Numbered from the stretch's first letter, positions 42,908 to 51,946 are shown. The stretch is 64,000 bases of DNA from Pseudomonas sp. UFMG81 (GCF_015354575.1 NZ_JACAFQ010000014.1:44388-108387); one strand, 5' to 3'. Numbers and translations are program-made. The notes: generated from the sequence alone by a model not told the origin.

Positions 42908-44268
42908 TGGCCCGTGAAAGGGGGCTGATCCGCCGTGGCGTGTTGTGGCTGTTGCTGCTCGGGCCTTTGTTTTTCCTGAGCTATGGCCTGACCAACAGCT
43001 ACACCGCGGGCCGCGACGATATCGGCAGCCTGGTGTTCGGCTGGGAACGGCACATGCCGCTGTGGCCATGGACGATCATCCCGTACTGGTCGATCGACCT
43101 GTTGTACGGGTTGTCGTTCCTGCTGCCCCTGACACGGCGGGAGATGGATCGGCATGCCCTGGCCCTGCTCACCGCGCAGTTGATCAGCATCAGTTGCTTC
43201 CTGCTCTGGCCGCTGCGCTTCACCTTCGAACGGCCTGAGCTGTCCGGGCTGTTCGGCTGGTTGTTCGATGTACTCATGGGCTTCGACAAACCCTACAACC
43301 AGGCACCGTCACTGCATATCGCGCTGTTGGTAATCATCTGGGCGATGTTTGCCCGGCATGCGCAGCAGCGCTTCTGGCGTTGGCTGGTGCATGGCTGGAT
43401 GGGGCTGATCGGGGTGTCGGTGCTGACCACCTGGCAGCATCACTTCATCGACCTGCCGACCGGCGCACTGGCCGGGTTCGTCTGCCTGTGGCTGTGGCCG
43501 CAGCAAGGCCCGCTGCCCTGGCAACATGCCCAGCTGGCAAGCGACCCCAAGCGTTGGCGCCTGGCGTTGCGCTACGGGCTCGGCGCGATGCTGCTGGCCG
43601 TGCTGGCCGTCAAGCTGGAGCACGTCGGCTTGTGGCTGCTGTGGCCGGCTGTGTCGCTGCTGCTGGTGGCGCTGAACTATGGCGTGCTCGGCGCGGGCGG
43701 TTTCCAGAAAGGCGCGGATGGCCGACTGTCGATTGCCTCGAGCGTGTTGCTGGCGCCCTATCTGCTGGCTGCGTGGGCCAATTCACGGTTGTGGACAAGG
43801 CAGCATCCGCAGGCGGATGAAGTGTGCGAGGGGATTTACCTGGGCCGGATGCCAGGACGGGGTGAGGCGGCTTCGTTCAGAGCGGTTGTCGACCTGTGTG
43901 CAGAGTTGCCCTGCACCGCCATCGCCGGCAAGCCGGCTCTTGTGGGAGCCGGCTTGCCGGCGATGGCGGCCGCGCAGGCGCCAGCGTACTACCAGCACTT
44001 CCCCACCCTGGACCTGATCGCCCCGGACAGCCACCTGTTGCAGCAAGCCGCCGCCACCATCGAACACCTGCGCCAACATGGCCCGGTGCTGGTCTGCTGC
44101 GCCCTGGGCTATTCGCGCAGCGCCAGCGCGGTCGCCGCCTGGCTGATCATCAGCGGCCGTTGCAGCGACGCCAGCCAGGCCGAAATGCTGATCCGCAAGA
44201 GCCGCCCCGGGGTAGTGCTGCACCCGGCCCATCATCGGGTGCTGCGGCAACTGGAGGCCCTGTCATGA
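42907..44268 (+). CDS. PAP2-like - dual-specificity phosphatase fusion (YnbD-like)
   Basis: Product of 453 aa. The N-terminal part has about six or seven helices with a PAP2/AUR1-type site: QAPSLHIALL and WQHHFIDLPTG (residues about 140-200). The C-terminal soluble part is a PTP/DSP domain with CCALGYSRSAS (CX5R) at about 399-409. DSPs of PTPMT1 type dephosphorylate phosphatidylglycerophosphate, so it may remove phosphate from a phosphatidyl-alcohol phosphate. The ATG overlaps the previous stop by 1 nt. Residues 338-354 (AIAGKPALVGAGLPAMA) are encoded by a REP hairpin inserted in frame. Confidence 0.87.
   Translation: MARERGLIRRGVLWLLLLGPLFFLSYGLTNSYTAGRDDIGSLVFGWERHMPLWPWTIIPYWSIDLLYGLSFLLPLTRREMDRHALALLTAQLISISCFLLWPLRFTFERPELSGLFGWLFDVLMGFDKPYNQAPSLHIALLVIIWAMFARHAQQRFWRWLVHGWMGLIGVSVLTTWQHHFIDLPTGALAGFVCLWLWPQQGPLPWQHAQLASDPKRWRLALRYGLGAMLLAVLAVKLEHVGLWLLWPAVSLLLVALNYGVLGAGGFQKGADGRLSIASSVLLAPYLLAAWANSRLWTRQHPQADEVCEGIYLGRMPGRGEAASFRAVVDLCAELPCTAIAGKPALVGAGLPAMAAAQAPAYYQHFPTLDLIAPDSHLLQQAAATIEHLRQHGPVLVCCALGYSRSASAVAAWLIISGRCSDASQAEMLIRKSRPGVVLHPAHHRVLRQLEALS
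43918..43967. repeat. REP hairpin inside a coding region
   Basis: Perfect 22-bp inverted arms (43918-43939 and 43946-43967) around TTGTGG, of the CGCCGGCAAGCCGGCTC class seen between genes at 26214 and 51967. It is 50 bp, so with flanks it can keep the phosphatase frame. Confidence 0.93.
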
Positions 44269-44684
44269 ACCTGCTCGTGATCGCCTGCCTGCTTGCCCGT
44301 GGCCGCCAGCTGGAGCGCCTGTCGGACGGCATCACACTGTTGGCGCTGGCCTGCAGCCTGGCGCCACTGTTCGGCGTGGCGCTGGCTGCGCTCGCCCACG
44401 CCTTGTGCCTGATGCTGATCATCATTGGCTTGGCGCACAAGTACTGGGGCGTGCGCGTCGCCCTGGATGCCGAGCTGTTCGCACGCCTGGCTGCCAGCAG
44501 TGACCTGGCTGCCGACACCCAGGCACTGGACCGCGCCTTGTTCGCACTGCATCTCAAACCGACCGCCAGCGACCACCGCGACTGGCCAGCCCGCAGCCAG
44601 GCCGCCTTGACCCTGCTGCGCCGTCAGGCCCTGTGCCTGGCCGTGCAGGTGCTGCTGGCCCTCACTCTGCCCTTCACCGGATGA
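44265..44684 (+). CDS. unknown membrane protein in lipid cluster, 139 aa
   Basis: Starts at the ATG at 44265, overlapping the phosphatase stop by ATGA, and overlaps the next gene by ATGA as well, so it is tightly coupled. Three or so hydrophobic segments: near 20-50 (LLALACSLAPLFGVALAALA), 45-60 and the C-terminal QALCLAVQVLLALTLPF. No motif recognised. Its central place in the unit suggests a scaffold or subunit for the lipid enzymes. Confidence 0.8.
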   Translation: MNLLVIACLLARGRQLERLSDGITLLALACSLAPLFGVALAALAHALCLMLIIIGLAHKYWGVRVALDAELFARLAASSDLAADTQALDRALFALHLKPTASDHRDWPARSQAALTLLRRQALCLAVQVLLALTLPFTG

Positions 44685-45313
44685 ACCCGATGCTCGCCAG
44701 CCTGACCGCCTTCGTCATCACTTCCGCCGCCCGCCTGATCACCGGTGCCCGCGCCCTGTGGCTGGGTTGCACGCCAAAGCCGGTGCAACGCCTGTACTTC
44801 GCCAACCACAGCAGCCACGGCGACTTCGTGCTGCTGTGGGCGGCCCTGCCCGAGCCCCTGCGTCGGCATACCCGACCGGTGGCGGGGGCCGACTACTGGT
44901 GCAAGCCGGGCATCCGCGATTTCCTCATCCGCCAGGTGTTCAACGGCGTGCTGATCGATCGCCAGGCCACGGCAACCGAGGGCAACCCGCTGCAACCGGT
45001 GCTCGATGCGTTCGCCCAGGGCGATTCGCTGATCTTCTTCCCGGAAGGCACGCGCAACCTCGGTGACGAACCGCTGCTGCCGTTCAAGAGCGGCCTGTTC
45101 CACCTGGCCATGGCCAACCCGCAGGTCGAACTGGTGCCGGTGTGGATCGCCAACCTCAACCGGGTAATGCCCAAGGGCCGTGCCCTGCCGCTGCCACTGC
45201 TGTGCACCCTGAGCTTCGGCGAGCCACTGCACCTGCAGGCGGACGAGGGTAAGCACGCGTTTCTCGAGCGGGCCCGCCAGGCCCTGCTGAACCTGGCCCC
45301 GAAGGAAGCCTGA
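44681..45313 (+). CDS. PlsC-like lysophospholipid acyltransferase
   Basis: Product of 210 aa. The acyltransferase motifs are present: NHSSHGD (HX4D, His43 and Asp48), FFPEGTRN (motif III) and VPVWIANLNRVMP. Such enzymes acylate the sn-2 position of lysophosphatidate or of other lyso-lipids from acyl-ACP or acyl-CoA. It starts in a 4-nt overlap and is followed after 1 nt by the cytidylyltransferase, so it is placed to supply phosphatidate for CDP-diacylglycerol. The cell surely has another PlsC; this copy is pathway-dedicated. Confidence 0.9.
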   Translation: MNPMLASLTAFVITSAARLITGARALWLGCTPKPVQRLYFANHSSHGDFVLLWAALPEPLRRHTRPVAGADYWCKPGIRDFLIRQVFNGVLIDRQATATEGNPLQPVLDAFAQGDSLIFFPEGTRNLGDEPLLPFKSGLFHLAMANPQVELVPVWIANLNRVMPKGRALPLPLLCTLSFGEPLHLQADEGKHAFLERARQALLNLAPKEA

Positions 45314-45314
45314 G

Positions 45315-46247
45315 ATGGATCACAACACCCTTTCACTGTTCGCCGGCATCGGCGCCCTGCTGCTGCTCGCCAGCGTCATCGGCCGCCTGCTCAAGTGGCG
45401 CGCCGGCCCCGCCCCGCACGCGGTGATCGACAACCTCAACGCGCGCATCAACGCCTGGTGGGTGATGGTGCTGGTGATCGGCATCGCCTTCCTGTTCGGC
45501 AAGTACGGGGTGATCGTGCTGTTCTACGGCGTGTCGTTCTACGCCCTGCGCGAATTCATGACCCTCACCCCGACCCGGCGCAGCGACTACCCGGCGCTGG
45601 TGGCGGCGTTCTACGTGGCGCTGCCGGTGCAGTACCTGCTGATCGCCATGGACTGGTACGGGCTGTTCAGCATCTTCATCCCGGTGTACCTGTTCCTGCT
45701 GCTGCCGATCCTGGCCAGCTTCGGCGGCGACACCACGCGCTTTCTGGAACGGGCCTCGAAAGTGCAGTGGGGGCTGATGATCGCGGTGTACTGCGTGTCG
45801 TCGGTACCGGCGCTGATGACCCTGGACATCCCCGGCTTCGAGGGCCGCAACCTGCTGCTGATCGCCTGGCTGATCCTGGTGGTGCAGATCAGCGACGTGT
45901 TGCAGTACGTGTGCGGCAAGCTGTTCGGCAAGCGCAAGGTGGCGCCCAACCTGTCGCCGTCGAAAACCGTCGAAGGCCTGGCCGGCGGCGTGGCCCTGGC
46001 CACGCTGGTCGGTGCCATGCTGTGCTGGATCACCCCGTTCACCTTCTGGCAGGCGGCGCTGATGGCGCTGACCGTCAATGCCATGGGCTTCTTCGGCGGG
46101 CTGGTGATGTCGGCGATCAAGCGCGACCGTGGGGTGAAGGACTGGGGGCACATGATCGAAGGCCATGGCGGCATGCTCGACCGCATGGATTCGGTGTGCT
46201 TCGCGGCGCCGGTGTTCTTCCACTTCGTGCGCTACTGGTGGGCCTGA
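45315..46247 (+). CDS. CdsA-family phosphatidate cytidylyltransferase (YnbB-like)
   Basis: Product of 310 aa with about eight helices. The CTP-transferase signature is complete: SPSKTVEGLAGG, then KRDRGVKDWGHMIEGHGGMLDRMDS. It makes CDP-diacylglycerol from phosphatidate and CTP, the co-substrate of the phosphatidyltransferase at 40517. Only 1 nt after the acyltransferase gene. A dedicated second CdsA, as E. coli YnbB next to YnbA, implies a separate lipid branch. Confidence 0.93.
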   Translation: MDHNTLSLFAGIGALLLLASVIGRLLKWRAGPAPHAVIDNLNARINAWWVMVLVIGIAFLFGKYGVIVLFYGVSFYALREFMTLTPTRRSDYPALVAAFYVALPVQYLLIAMDWYGLFSIFIPVYLFLLLPILASFGGDTTRFLERASKVQWGLMIAVYCVSSVPALMTLDIPGFEGRNLLLIAWLILVVQISDVLQYVCGKLFGKRKVAPNLSPSKTVEGLAGGVALATLVGAMLCWITPFTFWQAALMALTVNAMGFFGGLVMSAIKRDRGVKDWGHMIEGHGGMLDRMDSVCFAAPVFFHFVRYWWA

Positions 46248-46251
46248 GTAG

Positions 46252-46770
46252 ATGCTGATACCCACCGACTACATCGTCCACGAGAGCGAACACTGGATCC
46301 TCAACCATCACCTGACGTCGCAGCTGCCCGGTTACCTCATGCTGGGATCGCGAGCGCCGGTCAACAGCCTGGCCGACCTGCCTGACCAGGCGCTGGCCGA
46401 AATGGGCCTGCTGATGGGCAAGTTGCAGCGGGCCATGGAACAAGCACTGTCGCCAAAGTGGCTGTATATCGGGCGCTTCGGGCACGTACCAGGCTGCCCC
46501 CTGCACTTTCACTTCATTCCGGTCTATGACTGGGTCGAGCAACTGTTCTGGCGGGATGAACGCTATCGTGCGCTGCAGCAGTTCGGGTCTATGGAGCACG
46601 CGCTGTCGAGGACCGATGGCGCGGAACTGACCCTGTTCGTCTGGCGGGAGTTCGGGGAAGGCCCGACATCGCACGATGTACCGGGTAGCGCCATACCCGA
46701 CGCGATCACCACGTTGCGTCATCGACTCCAGGCCCAATGGCCGGCTACGCCCCCCACCGGTAACGCATAG
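46252..46770 (+). CDS. HIT-like protein
   Basis: Product of 172 aa. LGSRAPVNSLADL, LYIGRFGHVPGCPLHFHFIPVYDW resemble the HIT fold, with a His-x-His (LHFHF) in place of the full HxHxH triad. HIT proteins hydrolyse nucleotide-phosphate bonds or bind nucleotides. Only 4 nt after the CdsA-like gene and 1 nt before the next gene, so it is probably part of the same transcript. The reduced triad leaves activity uncertain. Confidence 0.7.
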   Translation: MLIPTDYIVHESEHWILNHHLTSQLPGYLMLGSRAPVNSLADLPDQALAEMGLLMGKLQRAMEQALSPKWLYIGRFGHVPGCPLHFHFIPVYDWVEQLFWRDERYRALQQFGSMEHALSRTDGAELTLFVWREFGEGPTSHDVPGSAIPDAITTLRHRLQAQWPATPPTGNA

Positions 46771-46771
46771 C

Positions 46772-47530
46772 ATGATCACCCCTCAACTGCGTGAAGCCCA
46801 ACAACGGCTGGCCCGACACCTCGGTGATCAGTTGCTGGCCATTCACCTCTATGGTTCGGCGGTGGCGGGTGGCCTGAAACCCGGGAGCGACCTCGATTTG
46901 CTGGTGACCGTGGCCCAACCGCTTGAAGACGCGCGACGCCAGGCGCTCATGCGCGCATTGCTGGACGTCTCGGCGCCGCCCGCCAGCGACCCTGACGTAC
47001 GCGCACTTGAAGTGACCGTGCTGGTTCGCACCGACATTCACCCCTGGCGGTATCCGGCCCGACGCGAGTTGCAATTCGGTGAGTGGCTGCGCGAATCGTT
47101 GCTGGCGGGCGACGTCGAGCCGGCCATGACCGATCCCGACCTGGCCATCCTGCTGACCAAGGCGCGCCAGCACAGCCTCACCCTGCTGGGTCCACCGGCC
47201 GCCGAATGGTTCGCCCCGGTCCCACCCGCTGACCTGGAGCGGGCCTTGCGCGACACCCTCGCCCAGTGGAATACGCCTGAAGACTGGCAGGGTGACGAGC
47301 TCACCGTAGTGCTGGCCCTTGCGCGCATCTGGTACAGCCTGGCGACTGGCGAGATCGCGGCCAAGCATGTGGCCGCCGAATGGTTGCTGCCACGCTTGCC
47401 GCCGATTCATCGCCCCCTGCTAGCCGATGCCCGCGCCGCCTACCTGGGCGATACGCGACAGCACCTGGCAGACTGGCCAGAGCGGGTGAATGCTTTTGTC
47501 CTTTACTGCAAGGCGCATATCCCGGCATAG
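46772..47530 (+). CDS. AadA-like nucleotidyltransferase (ANT(3'')-type)
   Basis: Product of 252 aa, close to the 260 of AadA. The nucleotidyltransferase fold is seen in HLYGSAVAGGLKPGSDLDLLV (metal-binding DxD), and the C-terminal AadA domain in QGDELTVVLALARIWYSLATGEIAAKHVAAEWL. The family adenylylates streptomycin and spectinomycin. Chromosomal relatives may have other targets. It is 1 nt after the HIT gene, so in this setting the real substrate could relate to that cluster. Start at the ATG at 46772. Confidence 0.88.
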   Translation: MITPQLREAQQRLARHLGDQLLAIHLYGSAVAGGLKPGSDLDLLVTVAQPLEDARRQALMRALLDVSAPPASDPDVRALEVTVLVRTDIHPWRYPARRELQFGEWLRESLLAGDVEPAMTDPDLAILLTKARQHSLTLLGPPAAEWFAPVPPADLERALRDTLAQWNTPEDWQGDELTVVLALARIWYSLATGEIAAKHVAAEWLLPRLPPIHRPLLADARAAYLGDTRQHLADWPERVNAFVLYCKAHIPA

Positions 47531-47625
47531 CGCGCGCAGACAGCTGGACGTCGAGCACAGGCAACTGGCCGACGGCGCCTGGCCCTATGGTGAGGCGTCC
47601 ATCACCTTTTGCCTGGAGCCACCTC

Positions 47626-47970
47626 ATGTCCGATTTCATCACCGTCCTGCGTGAAACCTGCCCGACCCCGGTGGTCGACGCGACCAAGTGGAAACGCATC
47701 GGCGGCGACCCGCACACCGTCAACCTCAACGCCTACCTGTCCGCCGACGGCAGCAAAATCATGGGCACCTGGATCTGCACCCCGGGCAAGTTCGAGGTCA
47801 ACTACGAGAAGTGGGAGTTCTGCCACTTCCTCGATGGCTACTGCATCGTCACCCCCGAAGGTGAAGAGCCCAAGCACCTGAAGGCGGGGGATGTGTTCGT
47901 GATCGAGCCGGGGATGAAAGGCACCTGGGAAGTGGTGGAGACGGTGCGCAAGTATTTCGTGTTTGCCTGA
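47626..47970 (+). CDS. cupin-domain protein (DUF861/EutQ-like)
   Basis: Product of 114 aa, one small beta-barrel. TPGKFEVNYEKWEFCHFLDGYCIVTPEGEEPKHLKAGDVFVIEPGMKGTWEVVE fits the cupin_3 family, with few His ligands. Likely a binding or isomerase-type protein; substrate unknown. No near operon partner. It is followed by a 325-base gap (47971-48295) containing only a REP repeat. Confidence 0.85.
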   Translation: MSDFITVLRETCPTPVVDATKWKRIGGDPHTVNLNAYLSADGSKIMGTWICTPGKFEVNYEKWEFCHFLDGYCIVTPEGEEPKHLKAGDVFVIEPGMKGTWEVVETVRKYFVFA

Positions 47971-48021
47971 TCGTTCGGTAACGCGGCAAGTTCTGTGAAA
48001 ACACCTGTCTTGCACAGTTTT

Positions 48022-48138
48022 CTGTAGGAGCGGCCTTGTGCCGCGAAAGGGCTGCGAAGCAGCCCCGGCGATTAATGTGGTAACGCAAAAACTTGGGGCC
48101 GCTTTGCGGCCCTTTCGCGGCACAAGGCCGCTCCTACA
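48022..48138. repeat. long REP inverted repeat (TGTAGGAGCGGCCTTGTG class)
   Basis: CTGTAGGAGCGGCCTTGTGC at 48022 and its inverse at about 48119-48138, enclosing GGGCTGCGAAGCAGCCCC and GGGGCCGCTTTGCGGCCC. Confidence 0.92.
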
Positions 48139-48295
48139 AAAAGCTCATGCACGTCATCGGATAATTCGGCGCCAACAGACCAGGCTGTAGCTGGACGGTC
48201 GGGCAAAAAAAATCGCGAATCGCATGCCCCTCCCCCAAGGTGCGCAGTTACAAGGGGGAAGGCCATACGGTCCGCGATGAAGTCCCTCTCGCCCG

Positions 48296-49186
48296 TCAAT
48301 CCTGCTTGCGATACCCCTCGACGATCGCCGAGAAATCCTTGCCGCCGTCACCGCGCAGGCTCATGGCCTGGTACAGCTGCTGGGCCACGGCACCCAGGAT
48401 CACCGGCTGGTGCGCCTGGCGTGCGGCCTCGGTGGCCAGGCCCAGGTCCTTGAGCATCAGCTCGGCGCCGAAGCCGCCGGTGTAGCCACGTGAGGCCGGG
48501 GCGGTCTCGATGATGCCCGGCCACGGGTTGTAGGTGTCCGAGCTCCAGCAACGCCCGGTGGAGCTGTTGATGATCCCCGCCAGCACCTTGGTGTCGATGC
48601 CCAGCGCGTTGCCCAGGGCCATCGCCTCGGACACGCCGATCATCGAGATGCCCAGCAGCAGGTTGTTGCAGATCTTGGCGATCTGCCCGGTACCCACCTC
48701 ACCGCAGTGCACGATGTTGCGGCCCATCTGCTCCAGCACCGGCTTGAGGGTGGCGAACAGCTCGCTGCTGGCACCGACCATGAAGGTCAGGGTGCCGGCC
48801 GCCGCGCCGCCGGTGCCGCCGGACACCGGCGCATCCCCCATGTCGATGCCCTTGGCCGCTGCGGCCTTGGAGACGTCACGGGCGGTCTGCGGGTCGATGG
48901 TGCTGCAGTCCACGGTCGGGGTGCCGGGGCGGATGCCGGCCAGCACGCCAGTCTCTTCGTCCAGATAAACGCTGCGCACATGGGCGGCGGCCGGCAGCAT
49001 GGTGATCACCAGCTCGCTGTTGGCGGCGGCGTCCTTGGGCGAGGCGCTGACCTGCCCGCCCAGTTCGGCGAGTTCCGCCAGCACGGTCTGGTTCAGGTCG
49101 AACAGGTTCAATTGATGCCCGGCCTTGATCAGGTTGCGGGCCATGGGCGCGCCCATGTTGCCCAGGCCGATGAATGCGATACGCAT
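48296..49186 (-). CDS. mmsB: 3-hydroxyisobutyrate dehydrogenase
   Basis: Product of 296 aa. NAD enzyme oxidising 3-hydroxyisobutyrate to methylmalonate semialdehyde in valine catabolism. N-terminal Rossmann (IGLGNMGAPMARNLIKAGH), substrate-binding DAPVSGGTGGAAAGTLTFMVG, and catalytic Lys in GTGQIAKICNN. It lies 10 nt after mmsA on the same strand, so mmsA-mmsB is an operon. Confidence 0.96.
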   Translation of the reverse strand: MRIAFIGLGNMGAPMARNLIKAGHQLNLFDLNQTVLAELAELGGQVSASPKDAAANSELVITMLPAAAHVRSVYLDEETGVLAGIRPGTPTVDCSTIDPQTARDVSKAAAAKGIDMGDAPVSGGTGGAAAGTLTFMVGASSELFATLKPVLEQMGRNIVHCGEVGTGQIAKICNNLLLGISMIGVSEAMALGNALGIDTKVLAGIINSSTGRCWSSDTYNPWPGIIETAPASRGYTGGFGAELMLKDLGLATEAARQAHQPVILGAVAQQLYQAMSLRGDGGKDFSAIVEGYRKQD

Positions 49187-49196
49187 GGCGGACTCC

Positions 49197-50723
49197 TTAG
49201 CGCAGGCTGATGGTGGTGTTCACGCCGTCATTGACGCTGTCATCGTCGAACCAGCGGGCGGTGACGGTCTTGGTCTGAGTGTAGAACTGCACCACCTGCT
49301 TGCCGTACGGGCCGAGGTCGCCGAGCTTGGAGCCACGCGAGCCGGTGAAGCTGAAGAACGGTACCGGTACCGGGATCGGGATGTTGATGCCGACCTGGCC
49401 GATGTCGATCTCGCTCTGGAACTTGCGCGCCGCCGCGCCGCTCTGGGTGAACAGGCCGGTGCCGTTGCCGAACGGGTTGGCGTTGACCAGGGCGATGGCC
49501 TCGTCGAGGGTGTCCACCTCCAGCGTGACCAGCACTGGGCCGAAGATTTCCTGGGTGTAGACCTGCATGTCGGTCTTCACCCCGGAGAACAGGGTCGGGC
49601 CGACGAAGTTGCCTTGCTCGTAGCCCGGCACCGTCACGTCACGACCGTCCAGCTCCAGCTTGGCGCCTTCCTTGATGCCGCTTTCGATCAGGCCCAGCAC
49701 GCGCTCCTTGGCACGCTTGGACACCACCGGGCCAACATCGGTACCCGGCTCGTTGCCGGCGTTGACCTTGAGCTTGCTGGCCGCGTCCTTGATATCCGGC
49801 AGCCACTCGCGGGCCTTGCCCACCAGCACCGCCACCGAGGTGGCCATGCAGCGCTGGCCGGCCGCACCGAACGCGGCACCGACCAGGGCGTTGATGGTCT
49901 GGGTGCGGTTGGCGTCGGGCAGCACCACGGCGTGGTTCTTCGCGCCCATCATCGACTGCACGCGCTTGCCGTGCTGGCTGCCCAGGTTGTAGACGTGGGT
50001 GCCCACTTCGGTGGAACCGACGAACGAGATCGCCTTGATGTCCGGGTGGGTGCAGATGCCATCGACCACCTGCTTGCCGCCGTGCACCACGTTGAGCACA
50101 CCGGCCGGGATCCCGGCTTCCAGCGCCAGCTCCACCAGCATCATGGTCGACAGCGGGTCCTGCTCGGACGGCTTGAGCACGAAGGTGTTGCCGCAGACGA
50201 TGGCCATCGGGAACATCCACAGCGGAATCATCGCCGGGAAGTTGAACGGGGTGATGCCGGCGCACACGCCGATTGGCTGACGCAGGGTGTAGGTATCGAC
50301 ACCGCCGGCGACGTTCTCGGCGAACTCGCCCATCTGCAGGGTGCCGATGGAGGCGGCGTGCTCGACCACTTCCAGGCCGCGGAAGATATCGCCCTCGGCG
50401 TCGGCAATGGTCTTGCCCTGCTCGGCGCTGAGGGTCACCGCGATGCGCTTGCTGTGTTCACGGATCAGCGCCTGCAACTTGAGCATGATGCGCATACGCG
50501 CGCCGATCGGGGTGTCGCGCCAGGTCTTGAAGGCGCGCTCGGCGGCGGCCACGGCGGCGTTCACTTCGTCTGCGGTGGCGAACGGCACACGCGCCAACAC
50601 TTGCTGGGTGGCCGGGTTGACGATGTCGCGCCACTCGGTGGTCTTGGACTCGACCCACTGGCCATCGATCAGCAGCTTGACCTGCTCGACCTTGGTCGGG
50701 TTGGGGGTGTGGGGTGCGTTCAT
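49197..50723 (-). CDS. mmsA: methylmalonate-semialdehyde dehydrogenase (CoA-acylating)
   Basis: Product of 508 aa. Converts methylmalonate semialdehyde to propionyl-CoA in the valine and inositol pathways. Family signatures: [28 protein letters not shown], and catalytic Cys in [15 protein letters not shown] (about 287). The ATG at 50723 ([10 protein letters not shown]) is chosen; the frame upstream is the LysR regulatory region. Divergent from a LysR regulator with an inverted repeat between. Confidence 0.96.
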   Translation of the reverse strand: MNAPHTPNPTKVEQVKLLIDGQWVESKTTEWRDIVNPATQQVLARVPFATADEVNAAVAAAERAFKTWRDTPIGARMRIMLKLQALIREHSKRIAVTLSAEQGKTIADAEGDIFRGLEVVEHAASIGTLQMGEFAENVAGGVDTYTLRQPIGVCAGITPFNFPAMIPLWMFPMAIVCGNTFVLKPSEQDPLSTMMLVELALEAGIPAGVLNVVHGGKQVVDGICTHPDIKAISFVGSTEVGTHVYNLGSQHGKRVQSMMGAKNHAVVLPDANRTQTINALVGAAFGAAGQRCMATSVAVLVGKAREWLPDIKDAASKLKVNAGNEPGTDVGPVVSKRAKERVLGLIESGIKEGAKLELDGRDVTVPGYEQGNFVGPTLFSGVKTDMQVYTQEIFGPVLVTLEVDTLDEAIALVNANPFGNGTGLFTQSGAAARKFQSEIDIGQVGINIPIPVPVPFFSFTGSRGSKLGDLGPYGKQVVQFYTQTKTVTARWFDDDSVNDGVNTTISLR

Positions 50724-50813
50724 CTGCGCTCTCCTTGGAATTATTGTCGGAACGAGATCGCCTACGCCGGGGTGAACACGGGGTGGCGTGTAGGGGCTGA
50801 GATCGAGTATAGA

Positions 50814-50840
50814 TGTGCAAACATCCAACAAGAATGCACA
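50814..50840. promoter_or_regulatory. inverted repeat TGTGCA-N15-TGCACA, probable LysR site
   Basis: TGTGCA at 50814 and TGCACA ending at 50840, in the 133-base gap between mmsA (-) and the LysR gene (+). Spacing and divergent setting fit a LysR recognition box, although the classic T-N11-A layout is not exact. Confidence 0.55.
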
Positions 50841-50856
50841 AAAAAACCGGATCATC

Positions 50857-51807
50857 ATGCAAAAAGACCTCACCTCCCTGAGCGCGCTGAACTGGGACGA
50901 CCTCAAGTTCTTTCTTGAGGTAGCGCGCACCCGCAAGGCCAGCAGCGCGGCCAAGCGGCTGGCCGTGGACTACACCACGGTGTCGCGACGCATCGGCTCG
51001 CTGGAAGGGGCGCTGGGCACCTTGCTGTTCGAAAAATCCCGCACCAACGGCTTCGTCCTCACCGCCGAAGGCCAGCGCTTGCTGGGCTACGCCGAGTCGA
51101 TCGAGAGCACCCTGCACATGGCCTGCGAGCAGGTCTCCGGCTCGGGCGTGGCGTTGTCGGGGCATGTGCGCATGGGCTGCACCGAAGGGTTCGGCAGCTT
51201 CTTCGTCACCCCGCAACTGAGCCACTTCGTCGATGCCTGGCCGGCGATCTCGGTCGATATCCTGCCGTTGCCGCACTTCATCAGCCTGTCCAAGCGCGAG
51301 GCCGACATCGTCATCGCCCTGGAGCGGCCGGAGCATGGGCCGTACGTGTGCTGCAAACTGTGTGACTACCGATTGCGGCTGTATGCCACCCAGGACTACC
51401 TGGACAACCACGCGCCGATCCGCGCGGTGAGCGACCTGGCGAATCATCCGTTCATCAGTTATGTCGACGATTTGGCGTTCAGCTCGGAGCTTTTGTACCT
51501 GGCGAACCTGATCCCCAACGCCCAGGCGCACCTGCGCAGCACCAGCGTGATCGCCCAGTACACGGCGGCGTTGCAGGGGCGTGGGTTGGCGATCTTGCCG
51601 TGCTTTTTGGCGGCGCAGGATCCACGGCTGGTGACGGTGTTGCCGGAGCAGATCGAGGTGACGCGGCAGTTCTGGATGTACTGCCGCGAGGATTTGCGCA
51701 AGCTGAAGCGGATTACCCTGTTGTGGGATTACATCCGTGAGGTGACGGAGGCCAATGCGCCGTTGTTGATGGGGGAGACGCGGGAGATGAGGTTCGCTCG
51801 AGATTGA
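50857..51807 (+). CDS. LysR-family regulator, divergent from mmsAB
   Basis: Product of 316 aa from the ATG at 50857; the frame continues upstream to 50815 but would overlap the inverted repeat. [28 protein letters not shown] LysR substrate-binding domain follows. It is the presumed activator of mmsAB. P. aeruginosa uses the unrelated AraC-type MmsR for this operon, so the regulator class differs. Confidence 0.9.
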   Translation: MQKDLTSLSALNWDDLKFFLEVARTRKASSAAKRLAVDYTTVSRRIGSLEGALGTLLFEKSRTNGFVLTAEGQRLLGYAESIESTLHMACEQVSGSGVALSGHVRMGCTEGFGSFFVTPQLSHFVDAWPAISVDILPLPHFISLSKREADIVIALERPEHGPYVCCKLCDYRLRLYATQDYLDNHAPIRAVSDLANHPFISYVDDLAFSSELLYLANLIPNAQAHLRSTSVIAQYTAALQGRGLAILPCFLAAQDPRLVTVLPEQIEVTRQFWMYCREDLRKLKRITLLWDYIREVTEANAPLLMGETREMRFARD

Positions 51808-51831
51808 GTGGGCCTGTTTTGCAGGCCTTCA

Positions 51832-51946
51832 GTAGGAGCGGCCTTGTGTCACGAGTGGGCCGCAAAGCGGCCCCGGCAATCTGAGGCGTACTTACAATCC
51901 TGGGGCCGCTACGCAGCCCTTTCGCGACACAAGGCCGCTCCTACAG
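51832..51946. repeat. long REP inverted repeat (GTAGGAGCGGCCTTGTGTC class)
   Basis: GTAGGAGCGGCCTTGTGTC starting at 51832, inverse ending GCCGCTCCTACA near 51946, with GGGCCGCAAAGCGGCCCC between. A single unit of the other class, GGGAGCCGGCTTGCCGGCGA, follows at 51968-51988. Confidence 0.92.
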
